Below are positions 8,087-17,221 of a stretch of DNA of 64,000 nucleotides, one piece after another. How positions within the stretch are numbered: position 1 is the stretch's first letter; the number at the start of each line of letters is the position of its first letter. This stretch comes from Brevibacterium sp. JSBI002 (GTDB lineage: Bacteria; Actinomycetota; Actinomycetes; Actinomycetales; Brevibacteriaceae), in assembly GCF_026013965.1 (NCBI RefSeq), contig NZ_CP110341.1, forward strand, positions 2,666,001-2,730,000, given 5' to 3'. A program made the position numbers and the translations under genes. The notes below the pieces were generated by a model. The model saw nothing but the letters and a program-made list of their open reading frames with translations. It was not told where the DNA came from and did no database searches.

Positions 8087-9274
8087 ATGAACGTCTCCGA
8101 CCCCGCTGCTTCAGAATCTGCGTCCACCACCGCGCCCGGGGCTTCGTCCTCGAGTGCACCCGGCTCCACCGCCTCGGCGCCCGCACCCGCTGCACCGTCA
8201 CCGCGCCTGCGGGCCGCTCTGGAGACCTTCCCGCCCTATGTTCCGGGCAAGCCTCCCCGCCAGGTCGAGGGTCTCGAGTCGTTCAAGCTCTCCTCGAACG
8301 AGAACTTCCTGCCTCCTCTGCCGGCAGTCCTCGAGACCATGGTCGCTCACGCGACGAACCCCGCGCTCTACCCCGACGACGCGGCACTGGCACTGCGTCA
8401 GGGACTGGCCGACCGCCTCGGTGTCGGACTGGATCAGCTTGTCGTCACCACCGGTGCCAGCGAACTGCTCGTCGCGCTGACCCAGATCACTTCGGACGCC
8501 ACCACCGAGGCGATCTATCCGTGGCCGTCGTTCGAGATGTATCCGCAGACCACCGGGCTCGTCGGGTCCACCCGCCGCGAAGTGCCGCTGACGGCCGAGG
8601 GGCGACACGACCTCGACGCGATGGCTGCGGCGATCACCGAAGACACGCGTCTCATCATCCTGTGCTCACCGAACAACCCGACCGGCCCGGTGCTGCGCGA
8701 CGACGAGGTCCGCACCTTCCTCGATAAGGTGCCTGACCACGTCCTCGTCGCCCTCGACGAAGCGTACTGGGAGTTCGCCACCGAACCCGGGCGAGCCGAT
8801 GGACTCGGTCTTGTCCGCGACTATCCGAATTTCGTTCTGCTCCGCACCTTCTCCAAAGCACACGGACTCGCCGGGCTGCGTGTCGGCTACGCCGTCGCCC
8901 ATCCGCCGGTCATCGAAGGGCTGCTCAAAGCCGTCATCCCCTTCGGCGTCACCGACCTCAGCCAGGCAGCCGCCCTCGAATCCCTCAACCATTGGGACGA
9001 AGTGCTCGAGCGGGCCGGCGAGATCGCACAGACCCGCGATGCCTTCGCAGCTGCACTGCGCGAACAGGGCTGGGATGTGCCCGAAGCACAGGCGAACTAT
9101 GTCTGGCTGCCGCTGGGTGAGAAATCTGATGCCTTCGAAGATGCCTGCGTCGAACAGGCCGTGGCCGTGCGCAACCTCGGCGCCGGTGTGCGCATCAGCA
9201 TCGGCGAAGACGAAGCCCTCGCCCGAGTGCTTGAGATCGCCGAACGCTTCCACATCCAACACTTCGAGGACTGA
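8087..9274 (+). CDS. Histidinol-phosphate/aromatic-type aminotransferase (PLP class I/II)
   Basis: A 395-residue PLP-dependent aminotransferase of the HisC/Pat subgroup. SSNENFLPPLPAV, TGASELLVAL, CSPNNPTGPVL and DEAYWEF mark the fold, and the PLP lysine is in FSKAHGLAGLRVGY (about residue 256). The first about 40 residues are an Ala/Ser/Pro-rich extension not needed for the fold. No Shine-Dalgarno is visible before ATG 8087. It stands 70 bases after the Bat operon and is not in a his operon, so a phenylalanine/aromatic or other 2-oxo acid transaminase role is as likely as histidine biosynthesis. Given the neighbouring ureohydrolase and TPP genes, an arginine-type transaminase role is possible but unproven. 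Confidence 0.82.
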   Translation: MNVSDPAASESASTTAPGASSSSAPGSTASAPAPAAPSPRLRAALETFPPYVPGKPPRQVEGLESFKLSSNENFLPPLPAVLETMVAHATNPALYPDDAALALRQGLADRLGVGLDQLVVTTGASELLVALTQITSDATTEAIYPWPSFEMYPQTTGLVGSTRREVPLTAEGRHDLDAMAAAITEDTRLIILCSPNNPTGPVLRDDEVRTFLDKVPDHVLVALDEAYWEFATEPGRADGLGLVRDYPNFVLLRTFSKAHGLAGLRVGYAVAHPPVIEGLLKAVIPFGVTDLSQAAALESLNHWDEVLERAGEIAQTRDAFAAALREQGWDVPEAQANYVWLPLGEKSDAFEDACVEQAVAVRNLGAGVRISIGEDEALARVLEIAERFHIQHFED

Positions 9275-9328
9275 TCGGAGAGCACCGCTGCGCAGAACAC
9301 TGTGTTCATCGGTCGGTGAGAGGTGTGC

Positions 9329-10750
9329 CTAGAGTTCAGCGAGCTCGAGTGCCAACGACACCGCCTGCAGCGTTTCGGCACGGGAGAGGTCGCGGCCGAG
9401 CAGCTTCTCGATCTTCGCCAAACGCGCCCGCACCGTATGCCGGTGGACTCCCAACTCGGCGGCAATGCGCTCGCGTGCCCCGGACGCGGCGATGAAGGCC
9501 CGCAGAGTCTCCAACAGCTCCTGACCGCCACGCGCCCGAAAGAGTTCGCCGAGAACCCGATCGACGAATCGGTCGGCAGCCTCCTCATCGACCGCCGACA
9601 GCAGCGCCCTGACCTCGGAGGCCTCGGTCTCGTGCTGGGTCCGCCACAGCATCCACGTGTGATGGAGCTGACCCAACGGCAGCCTCTTCTCCGCAAGCAC
9701 GTCCAGGCCGGTGACCTCGGCGGCCCTCGTCACCAGCTCATCGAGTCCGCGTTCCTGTGCTCCGACCACCCCGAGCAGCGAACCGGTGCGGGTGAGCAGG
9801 CTCCGACCGACGATATCGGCGATGAGTCGTTCGGCGGAGTCCCCGCGGACACCGCCGAAGATGCGCATCCCCACCGTCGACACCGGGGCCAACCCCGTCA
9901 CCCTGGTCCACTCCCCACGTGCTTCGTCGTCGCTGAGATCGGCATCGAAGAGCAGCGCGCGGCCGGAGGGAACGGGCAGATCCGCCAACGACATCGCCAA
10001 CAGCGCCGAGGCGGTCGACAGCAGCAGGGCACGCGTCTTCGGAGATCCGACCGCCTCGGCGGGGGTGAGGATCCACCCGAGCGGATGATCACCCCCGATC
10101 GGAACGGCCTCGACGATCCGCGAACCGGTGCGGATCAGACGAGGCCCTGCCGTTGGTTTCAAAGATTCCTCGATGAGTGCCGAACGCACGTCTTCCTCGG
10201 CGTCGTCCCCGCTCAACGCCCTGCCGGTCGGCGAGACGAACCGGACCGGAGCCTCCAGCGTCTCTGCCAGATCGGCCACAAGCGCCGCAGGTCCCTCCCC
10301 GGCCAATGCGGTTGCGAAACGGCGGGCGGCCCTGCTCGCCCGGGTCAGCTCTCGGTTGGTCTCGGCCTCACGCATCCGGGTGAAGGCATCGACGACGGCG
10401 ACGAACGGAACCGGCTCGGGCACGCCGAACAGCGCCAGCCCGGCCTCCTGCGCGGCGGCGACGAGCATCGGCGGAACCTGCTGCCACGGCAGGTCGGAGC
10501 CCAGTCCGATGCCGAGCGCGTGCACGCCGACAGCTTTGAGGCGGCGCACATAGTCCCCGACCGTGTCCCCGCCGAGGTCCTGACCGACCCCGATCGTCAA
10601 CAGCACCTCACCGCCGGCAAGCCATTCGTCGACCTCCGGCAGCTCCGAGGAATGCACGATCGTGACGTTCTGCTCCGCTGCGGTGGGCGAATCGACGATG
10701 ACTTCGAGCGCGAGTTCTGCGCGTGACCAGATCTGTTCCAAGGTGACCAT
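9329..10750 (-). CDS. PucR-family transcriptional regulator
   Basis: About 473 residues. The N-terminal PucR domain contains ELPEVDEWLAGGEVLLTIGVG. The middle is a long linker, and the C-terminus is the family's helix-turn-helix (ARERIAAELGVHRHTVRARLAKIEKLLG). PucR proteins usually control purine or other nitrogen-compound catabolism in response to a metabolite. The gene is divergent from the ureohydrolase operon across 145 bases, which suggests that it regulates that operon. I chose ATG 10750; an ATG six codons upstream is also possible, and neither has a strong ribosome binding site. Confidence 0.88.
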   Translation of the reverse strand: MVTLEQIWSRAELALEVIVDSPTAAEQNVTIVHSSELPEVDEWLAGGEVLLTIGVGQDLGGDTVGDYVRRLKAVGVHALGIGLGSDLPWQQVPPMLVAAAQEAGLALFGVPEPVPFVAVVDAFTRMREAETNRELTRASRAARRFATALAGEGPAALVADLAETLEAPVRFVSPTGRALSGDDAEEDVRSALIEESLKPTAGPRLIRTGSRIVEAVPIGGDHPLGWILTPAEAVGSPKTRALLLSTASALLAMSLADLPVPSGRALLFDADLSDDEARGEWTRVTGLAPVSTVGMRIFGGVRGDSAERLIADIVGRSLLTRTGSLLGVVGAQERGLDELVTRAAEVTGLDVLAEKRLPLGQLHHTWMLWRTQHETEASEVRALLSAVDEEAADRFVDRVLGELFRARGGQELLETLRAFIAASGARERIAAELGVHRHTVRARLAKIEKLLGRDLSRAETLQAVSLALELAEL

Positions 10751-10895
10751 GCACCCGATTCTATCCATTCTGGACAGTAGTGGTTTCAATTGCTCCTTGA
10801 TGGATATCGGTGTTGTGTGACCCACGTCCTAGGCTGAGGGCATCACCTCCGGCCCGTTCGGGTCGGGTCAGCCGCTACGACGAAGGAGCAAGCCA

Positions 10896-11906
10896 GTGAC
10901 GTCTCAGCCGCTCGGCCCAGCCGACTACAGCAAGACACCCCGCTACGCAGGACCCCCGACGTTCGGACTGCTGCCGCGCATCGACGAAGTCGAAGCCGAG
11001 CGTCCCGGCGAGAAGATCGACGTCAAGGTCATCGGCATTCCCTTCGACGCCGGCGTCAGCTACCGTCCCGGTGCCCGCTTCGGACCTGCTCACATCCGCC
11101 AGTCCTCGAAGCTGCTGCGCCCCTACAACCAGGCCACGAACGTCCACCCGTTCACCGGGCAGCAGGTCGCCGACTGCGGTGACCTCGGCGTCAATCCCTT
11201 CGACATCGAAGAGGCCATCACCACCGTCGAGGCCAACGCCGACGCCATGCGCGCCGACGGGGCCAAGCTGCTCACCCTCGGCGGGGATCACACCCTGGCC
11301 CTGCCGAACCTGCGCTCCCTGCACAAGACGCACGGCAAGATCGCCGTCCTCCACTTCGATGCGCACCTGGACACCTGGGACACCTACTTCGGTGCGCCCT
11401 ACACCCACGGCACTCCCTTCCGCCGCGCCAGCGAAGAGGGCCTCATCGACATGACCGCTTCGATGCACATCGGCATCCGCGGTCCCCTCTATGGGAAGAA
11501 GGACCTCGAGGATGATGAGGTGCTCGGCTTCCAGATCATCCGCAGCGACGAATACCAGTTCACCTCCGTCCAGGACGTCGTCGCCCGAATGCGGGGTCGC
11601 CTCGGCGACGCTCCGGTCTACCTGTCCGTCGACATCGACGTCCTCGATCCGGCGGCCGCACCCGGCACCGGCACCCCCGAGGCAGGTGGAATGACCAGCC
11701 GTGAGCTGCTCAACTCGATCCGCGGACTCCAGGGCCTCAATGTCGTCGGCGCCGAAATCGTCGAAGTCGCCCCCGCCTACGACCACGCCGAAGTCACCGG
11801 ACTCGCCGCCGCTCATGTCGGCTACGAGGTCCTGTCCCTCTGGGCGGCGGAGAACAACGGAGTCACCGCTCCCTCCGGCCCGTCCGGCAACGCCCTCGGA
11901 GTCTGA
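10896..11906 (+). CDS. Agmatinase/guanidinobutyrase-family ureohydrolase
   Basis: A 336-residue member of the arginase/agmatinase superfamily, dimanganese enzymes that release urea from guanidino compounds. Metal ligands are in GGDHTLALP (about 129-137), [10 protein letters not shown] (about 153-162) and [14 protein letters not shown] (about 244-257). [12 protein letters not shown] is typical of agmatinase-like rather than arginase members. GTG 10896 has AAGGAG. The next gene starts two bases after its stop. The linked 2-oxo acid decarboxylase-like TPP gene makes 4-guanidinobutyrate a plausible substrate. The substrate cannot be read from the sequence. Confidence 0.9.
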   Translation: MTSQPLGPADYSKTPRYAGPPTFGLLPRIDEVEAERPGEKIDVKVIGIPFDAGVSYRPGARFGPAHIRQSSKLLRPYNQATNVHPFTGQQVADCGDLGVNPFDIEEAITTVEANADAMRADGAKLLTLGGDHTLALPNLRSLHKTHGKIAVLHFDAHLDTWDTYFGAPYTHGTPFRRASEEGLIDMTASMHIGIRGPLYGKKDLEDDEVLGFQIIRSDEYQFTSVQDVVARMRGRLGDAPVYLSVDIDVLDPAAAPGTGTPEAGGMTSRELLNSIRGLQGLNVVGAEIVEVAPAYDHAEVTGLAAAHVGYEVLSLWAAENNGVTAPSGPSGNALGV

Positions 11907-11908
11907 GC

Positions 11909-13612
11909 ATGAGCACCGAAACGAATGTCCGCAATGGCGGCCGTGCGGTCGTGGCGACCCTGGCCGCCCACGGAGTCGACACGATCTTCGGCATCCCCGG
12001 CACGCACAACCTCGAGTTCTACCGGCATCTGCCGGAGTTCGGGATCCGCGCCGTGACTCCCCGCCACGAGCAGGGAGCAGGCTACGGTGCCGACGGGTAC
12101 TTCCTCGTCTCCGGCAAACCCGGGGTCGTCATCACGACCTCGGGGCCGGGGCTGACGAACGTCATCACCGCCGCCGCGACCGCCTATGCCGAGTCCCGAC
12201 CGATGCTCATCCTCTCTCCCGGTGTGCCCACCGGGTTCGAGCGCGCCGACGTCGGCATGCTGCACGAGACGAAGGACTCCTCCGGTGCGGTGGGCCACCT
12301 CCTCGTGTCCTCCCAGCGCACCCGCACCGCAGAAGGTGCTGCGCAGGCCGTCGCCGAGGCGTTCGCCATGTTCGACTCGGCCCGTCCCGGGCCCGTGCAC
12401 ATCGAGGTTCCCCTCGACGTTCTCGAGGGACCCTGGAACGGCAGCGTTCCGGTCCCGTTCGCGGGTCGCCGCCCCGGGCTCGATGACCATGTCGTGGCCC
12501 GTGCTGCCGAGGCGATCCGAGCGGCGAAGCGTCCGCTGGTCGTCGCCGGCGGCGGTGCCCGGGGCGCCCACGCGAAGGTGGCCCGCCTCATCGAGGCCCT
12601 CGACGCTCCCCTGGCGACGACAGCCAACGGCAAGGGCATCGTGTCCGAGACGCATCCGCTCTCGCTCGGTTCGAATGTGCGCTTCCCCAGCGTGCAGGCC
12701 GAATCCGCGGCAGCCGATGTGCTCATCGTGCTCGGCTCAGAATTGGCTGACTCCGACCTGTGGGGCGGGGTCATCGGTGCGCAGACGAGCATCGGTGTGC
12801 GTGATGAGTCTGCCGGGCAGACCGTCATCCGCTGCGATATCGACCCCGACCAGCTGAACAAGAACCTGCCCGGGGACATCCTCGCCTGCGCGGACACTGG
12901 CGAGTTCCTCACCGCGCTCATGAGCGCGCTCGGAATCGGAAACGACGGTGCCGCCTCGGCGAGCGTTGATGGAACGGATTCGTCCGAACGACACGGATCG
13001 GCCGCCTCGGCGAAGGAATCCGGGGCCGATCGGGTCGCCCGGATCCGGGAGAGCTGGGCCACCGATTTCGACTTCGACGCGATCGGCGCCCGGGTCACCC
13101 GGCTCGTCGAAGAGGGAGCGGGATCGACCGTCGTCGTCTCCGGTGACTCCTCGCAGGTCACCTACGACGGCACAGTGCACGCGCTGACGGCGAGCACACC
13201 CGACCAGCTGCTCTACATGCCGGGATTCGCCACCCTGGGCTACGGCATTCCCGCGGCCCTCGGAGCGAAGGTCGCCGATCCTGCGCGACCGGTCGTGTGC
13301 ATCCTCGGCGATGGTGCGGCCATGTTCTCCATCCAGGAACTCATGACCGCTGCCGAGCTGGGACTGGGCATCCCCTTCGTCGTCGTCGACAACGGCGGAT
13401 ATGCGGAGATCGAGGGTCAGATGGTCGACCGCGATATCGAACCCTTCGCTGTCAGGCTCGCCCGACCCGACTTCGCGAAACTCGGCGAATCCATGGGTGG
13501 GGCCGGGGTGACGATCGCCGAGGCGGACATCGATTCCGCTCTGCCGCGGGCCATCGCCGAGGCGCTCGATCGCTCCGTGCCCACCGCCATCCACATCACC
13601 GTCGGTCACTGA
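11909..13612 (+). CDS. Thiamine pyrophosphate enzyme, acetolactate synthase/decarboxylase-like (possibly 2-ketoarginine decarboxylase)
   Basis: A 567-residue TPP enzyme. The catalytic Glu lies in PRHEQGAGYGADGY (about residue 54). The TPP/Mg motif is GDGAAMFSIQELMTAAELG (about 468) ending in NGGY. A Ser/Ala/Gly-rich insert of about 30 residues (about 350-380) sits between the central and C-terminal domains. It is translated from the same operon as the ureohydrolase and the symporter. The combination of a ureohydrolase with a 2-oxo acid decarboxylase-type TPP enzyme recalls the arginine transaminase pathway, where AruI decarboxylates 5-guanidino-2-oxopentanoate. That substrate is inference only; acetolactate synthase or another 2-oxo acid decarboxylase is also possible. 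Confidence 0.85.
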   Translation: MSTETNVRNGGRAVVATLAAHGVDTIFGIPGTHNLEFYRHLPEFGIRAVTPRHEQGAGYGADGYFLVSGKPGVVITTSGPGLTNVITAAATAYAESRPMLILSPGVPTGFERADVGMLHETKDSSGAVGHLLVSSQRTRTAEGAAQAVAEAFAMFDSARPGPVHIEVPLDVLEGPWNGSVPVPFAGRRPGLDDHVVARAAEAIRAAKRPLVVAGGGARGAHAKVARLIEALDAPLATTANGKGIVSETHPLSLGSNVRFPSVQAESAAADVLIVLGSELADSDLWGGVIGAQTSIGVRDESAGQTVIRCDIDPDQLNKNLPGDILACADTGEFLTALMSALGIGNDGAASASVDGTDSSERHGSAASAKESGADRVARIRESWATDFDFDAIGARVTRLVEEGAGSTVVVSGDSSQVTYDGTVHALTASTPDQLLYMPGFATLGYGIPAALGAKVADPARPVVCILGDGAAMFSIQELMTAAELGLGIPFVVVDNGGYAEIEGQMVDRDIEPFAVRLARPDFAKLGESMGGAGVTIAEADIDSALPRAIAEALDRSVPTAIHITVGH

Positions 13613-13636
13613 GCCGATCCAACAGAAAGGGTCGCT

Positions 13637-15199
13637 GTGGACTCTTTGGTAGTCATCATCTATCTCGCCGCCATGGTGGGATTCGGAGTCTGGGGCCGCT
13701 TCAAGGCCCATAACCAGGAGGACTTCCTGGTCGCAGGACGCCGCCTCGGCGGACTGCTGTACACCGGCACGATGTCGGCCGTCGTCCTCGGCGGCGCGTC
13801 GACGATCGGCGGTGTGGGCCTGGGCTACACGGCCGGGCTGTCGGGAATGTGGCTCGTGTTCGCGATCGGCTTGGGCATCATCGCGCTCTCGCTGTTCTTC
13901 GCTCCGAAGATTCAGAAGCTCGAGATCTACACGGTCTCGCAGATGCTTGAACTCCGCTACGGCAAGGGTTCCCGCTTCGTCTCCGGAGCGATCATGACCG
14001 CCTACGGTCTGATGATCTCGACGACGTCGGCGGTCGCCTACGCCACGGTCTTCCATACCCTGTTCGATCTCAACAAAGTGTGGTCGGTGCTCATCGGCGG
14101 CGGCATCGTCATCCTCTATTCGATGCTCGGCGGCATGTGGTCGATCACGCTGACGGACTTCGTCCAGTTCTTCATTCAGACGATCGGCATCTTCCTCATC
14201 ATGCTGCCGCTCGTGCTCTCGAAGTCCGGAGGCGTCTCCGAGCTGTTCTCTTCGCTGCCCGAATCGCACACTTCACCGGTGGGCATCGGGTGGGAGGCGA
14301 TCCTCGGCTACATCCTCATCTACACCCTCGGTCTGCTCATCGGACAGGACATCTGGCAACGCGTATTCACCGCACGCAGCCCGGGTGTGGCCAGGTGGGG
14401 CGGTTTCTCCGCCGGGGTCTACTGCCTGCTCTATGCCGTCGCCGGTGCGCTCATCGGCATGGCCGCGACGAAGATCGTGCCTGGCATCGAGGTCCAGGAC
14501 GATGTGTTCGTCGCCGTCGTAGATGCTTCGATGTCTCCGGTCCTCGCCGGAATTGTGCTCGCTGCGGCTCTGGCCGCGATGATGTCGACGGCCTCGGGTT
14601 CGCTCATGGCCGCCTCGACCGTCTGCCGCCAGGACATCGTCGAACCGTTCCTCACCCGCAAGGACATCGTTCCTGAAGGCGGCGTCGGTGCGGGAGCCGG
14701 TGCGAAGGATACGGCGACGGATGGTGCGGACGCCTCGGCGAGTGCGTCCGGCATTTCCGGCTCGGAATCCGGTTCTCACTCGGGTTCCGGCGCGAAGTCG
14801 ACGCTCGTGCGGTCGCTGGTCCGCGAGACCGGAGATGAGGTGCGCGACTCGCGCATCTACCTCATCGTGCTCGGCGTCGTGACTTTGGCGCTCGCGATGA
14901 TCATGCCCAGCGTCGTCGAGGCGCTGACCGTGGCCTACAACCTGCTGGTGGCCGGTCTGTTCATCCCGATCCTCGGCGGTCTCGTGTTCAAGCGGGGAAC
15001 GATCGTCGGCGTCATGGCCGGCATGATCCTCGGTGCCGTGACCACAGTGGTCGTCATGATCGTCGTGGATATCTACGCCAACGAGGCCATCTACCTGGGC
15101 CTCATCGCCTCACTGGTCGGCTACCTCGTCGGTTCCTTCGCGTCGAAGCCGACCTCGCCCGAGGTCATGGCCGCCTGGAAGGAACGCATCACCCGCTAA
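13637..15199 (+). CDS. Sodium:solute symporter (SSS family)
   Basis: A 520-residue membrane transporter of the SSS family with about 13 hydrophobic segments. Family features include the N-terminal MVGFGVWGRFKAHNQEDFLVAGRRLGG, then GGASTIGGVGLGYTAG and TASGSLMAASTVCRQDI. A hydrophilic insert of about 45 residues rich in Gly, Ala and Ser (about 350-395) occupies a cytoplasmic loop. GTG 13637 has AAAGG. It follows the TPP gene by 24 bases and probably imports the substrate of this catabolic operon. Its TAA stop leads straight into the 56-bp palindromic repeat, which probably terminates the operon. Confidence 0.88.
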   Translation: MDSLVVIIYLAAMVGFGVWGRFKAHNQEDFLVAGRRLGGLLYTGTMSAVVLGGASTIGGVGLGYTAGLSGMWLVFAIGLGIIALSLFFAPKIQKLEIYTVSQMLELRYGKGSRFVSGAIMTAYGLMISTTSAVAYATVFHTLFDLNKVWSVLIGGGIVILYSMLGGMWSITLTDFVQFFIQTIGIFLIMLPLVLSKSGGVSELFSSLPESHTSPVGIGWEAILGYILIYTLGLLIGQDIWQRVFTARSPGVARWGGFSAGVYCLLYAVAGALIGMAATKIVPGIEVQDDVFVAVVDASMSPVLAGIVLAAALAAMMSTASGSLMAASTVCRQDIVEPFLTRKDIVPEGGVGAGAGAKDTATDGADASASASGISGSESGSHSGSGAKSTLVRSLVRETGDEVRDSRIYLIVLGVVTLALAMIMPSVVEALTVAYNLLVAGLFIPILGGLVFKRGTIVGVMAGMILGAVTTVVVMIVVDIYANEAIYLGLIASLVGYLVGSFASKPTSPEVMAAWKERITR

Positions 15200-15202
15200 T
15201 TA

Positions 15203-15258
15203 CTACCTGACGGCGGCCCAGCAACCTCGCGCGAGGTTGCTGGGCCGCCGTCAGGTAG
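15203..15258. repeat. 56-bp perfect palindrome, copy 1
   Basis: A perfect inverted repeat of 28 + 28 bases beginning CTACCTGACGGCGGCCCAGC and ending with its complement. It starts three bases after the TAA of the symporter gene. Two further copies lie at 19676-19731 and 36857-36911. As RNA it forms a long hairpin from either strand and may act as a terminator or 3' stabiliser. Confidence 0.95.
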
Positions 15259-15440
15259 TTCTGGTGGGTGAGGTCTGTGCGGGAGGACCCCGACTTGGTG
15301 CCTCAGACCACAGTCGCTTATATTCGAAGAGTCAGGCTGAGCCGCTCTCAAGTACGCCGGAAACCGGCGAGTGGGACGAGCACACATCAGCCGGTGCTCG
15401 AAAAAGGAGCACGAAGCCGCAAACCGCGCGTGTGAGACAT

Positions 15441-15463
15441 ATATGGATCCCTCGTTTCCATAT
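15441..15463. promoter_or_regulatory. Candidate operator upstream of the second TPP gene
   Basis: Inverted repeat ATATGGA-N9-TCCATAT, with flanking GAGA/TCTC partly extending the symmetry, located 22-44 bases before the start codon of the TPP gene at 15485. The position and symmetry suggest a repressor site. The regulator is unknown. Confidence 0.45.
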
Positions 15464-15484
15464 CTCATTCGCGAAAGGCCTGCC

Positions 15485-17161
15485 ATGGCTCATACCTCCG
15501 CGCACGTCGCGCACACCCTTGCCGCCCACATCGACGAGGTCTTCGGCCTCATGGGCAACGGCAATGCCTACTTCCTCGACGCCCTGCTGCGTGACACCTC
15601 GGCAACCTACACCGCCGTCCGCCACGAAGCCGGTGCCGTCGTCGCCGCCGACGCCCACTTCCGCACCTCCGGGCGGATCGCCGCGGCCACCACCACGTAT
15701 GGTGCCGGGTTCACGAATACGCTCACCGCCCTCGCCGAGGCGGCACAAGCCCGGGTTCCCCTCGTCCTCGTTGTCGGGGATGAGCCCACATCCGGGCCCC
15801 GACCATGGGACGTGGACCAGATCGCCATGGCCTCCGCCGTGGGTGTGCGCACCTACACCGTCGGTCGGGTCGATGCCGCCGCAGCCACCGTGACCGCGAT
15901 CGAGCATGCGCTTACCTATCGACTGCCCGTCGTCCTGGCCATTCCCTACGATGTCGCGACTCTGGACCTCGGTGAGATCCCGGTTGTCCCCGGTCCCAGT
16001 CGTCCCTCGCCGATGGCACCGACCGGCGAATTCGCACATGCGGCTCTTGATCGCCTTGCTGCAGATCTGGCTGGAGCGAAATGTCCCCTGCTGCTCGCGG
16101 GCCGCGGAGCCTGGTTGGCCGGAGCCGAGTCCGAACTCGGTGAGCTCGTCGACATCACGGGCGCGCTCACCGTGACGACCGCACTGGGACGCAACATCTT
16201 CCCGGCTGCCGAACACGACCTGGGAGTCGCCGGCGGCTTCGGTGCCCCGGCCGCAATGGAACGGATCCGCGAGGCCGATGTGGCCGTGGTCTTCGGTGCT
16301 TCACTCAATCAGTTCACGATGCGGTTCGGGGACCTCTTCCATCCCTCGACGACGGTGTGGCAGATCGATACGGACGACCGTGCCACGAATGCCCGCGTCG
16401 GAGGCTTCATCCGCGCCGACGCGAAACTAGCCGCCACCGAACTCATCGCGCGCCTGGCGGCGACCGGCGCCGACAGTGCTGGGAGTTCGGACAGTGCTGA
16501 AGCACGCTGGCACGATTCCGTCGACACCGCTGCCGACCGGGCCTACGTCGTCGGGCCGGAGCTCGCCGAGGATGGTCGGCTCGATCCGCGTGCGGCGGCG
16601 AACCGCCTCGGCGAGGTTCTGCCCGAGGATCGGGTCGTCGTCTCCGACGGCGGACATTTCATCGCCTGGGCGAACATGTTCTGGGAGCCCGGCGCACCCG
16701 ACCGGCTGGCGATGGTCGGCACTGCCTTCCAGTCGATCGGGCTCGGCTGGCACAGTGTCGCCGGGGCCGCCCGTGCGAACCCGGACTCGACGATCGTGCT
16801 GACCACCGGTGACGGCGGCGGCGCCATGGCACTGTCCGACCTCGACACCGCGATTCGGGTGGCCGGTGGTCGCAGTTTGGCTGTGGTCTTCAATGACGCG
16901 GCCTACGGTGCCGAGGTCAACTTGTACGGGCTCAAGGGGTTGGAGAAGTCGCCCATGCTCATCGACGAGATCGACTTCGCTGCCCTGGCGACGGCCGCCG
17001 GCGGACACGGCGTCGTCGTCCGATCCCTGGCCGACCTCGCCGTCGTCGAGGAGTGGAAGGCTCGTCCGGTCCACGAACGGCCCTTCCTGCTTCTCGACCT
17101 GCGGATCTCCGGCGAGGTCATCGCGCCGTACCAGGAAGAGGTCATTCGCGTGAACTCGTGA
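15485..17161 (+). CDS. Thiamine pyrophosphate enzyme, acetolactate synthase-like, second paralogue
   Basis: A 558-residue TPP-binding protein. The catalytic Glu is in TAVRHEAGAVVAADAH (about residue 48), and the TPP/Mg motif is GDGGGAMALSDLDTAIRVAGG (about 443) with NDAAYGAEVN. The domain order is N-terminal pyrimidine-binding, central and C-terminal TPP-binding. ATG 15485 follows GAAAGG. It has its own upstream region with a candidate operator and is separated from the upstream operon by the palindromic repeat, so it is probably a separate transcription unit. Related members include benzoylformate and other 2-oxo acid decarboxylases; the substrate is unknown. Confidence 0.83.
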   Translation: MAHTSAHVAHTLAAHIDEVFGLMGNGNAYFLDALLRDTSATYTAVRHEAGAVVAADAHFRTSGRIAAATTTYGAGFTNTLTALAEAAQARVPLVLVVGDEPTSGPRPWDVDQIAMASAVGVRTYTVGRVDAAAATVTAIEHALTYRLPVVLAIPYDVATLDLGEIPVVPGPSRPSPMAPTGEFAHAALDRLAADLAGAKCPLLLAGRGAWLAGAESELGELVDITGALTVTTALGRNIFPAAEHDLGVAGGFGAPAAMERIREADVAVVFGASLNQFTMRFGDLFHPSTTVWQIDTDDRATNARVGGFIRADAKLAATELIARLAATGADSAGSSDSAEARWHDSVDTAADRAYVVGPELAEDGRLDPRAAANRLGEVLPEDRVVVSDGGHFIAWANMFWEPGAPDRLAMVGTAFQSIGLGWHSVAGAARANPDSTIVLTTGDGGGAMALSDLDTAIRVAGGRSLAVVFNDAAYGAEVNLYGLKGLEKSPMLIDEIDFAALATAAGGHGVVVRSLADLAVVEEWKARPVHERPFLLLDLRISGEVIAPYQEEVIRVNS

Positions 17162-17221
17162 GGGTGACCGGCTGGTTGCACGGCTGGTGGCGGCTGTGGC
17201 CGCGGCGCTGGTGGCGTCGTT

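Noticed and set aside
9323-10726. Plus-strand open frame opposite the PucR gene
   Set aside because: Arg/Gln/Gly-rich shadow frame; the minus strand encodes a PucR protein with its helix-turn-helix.
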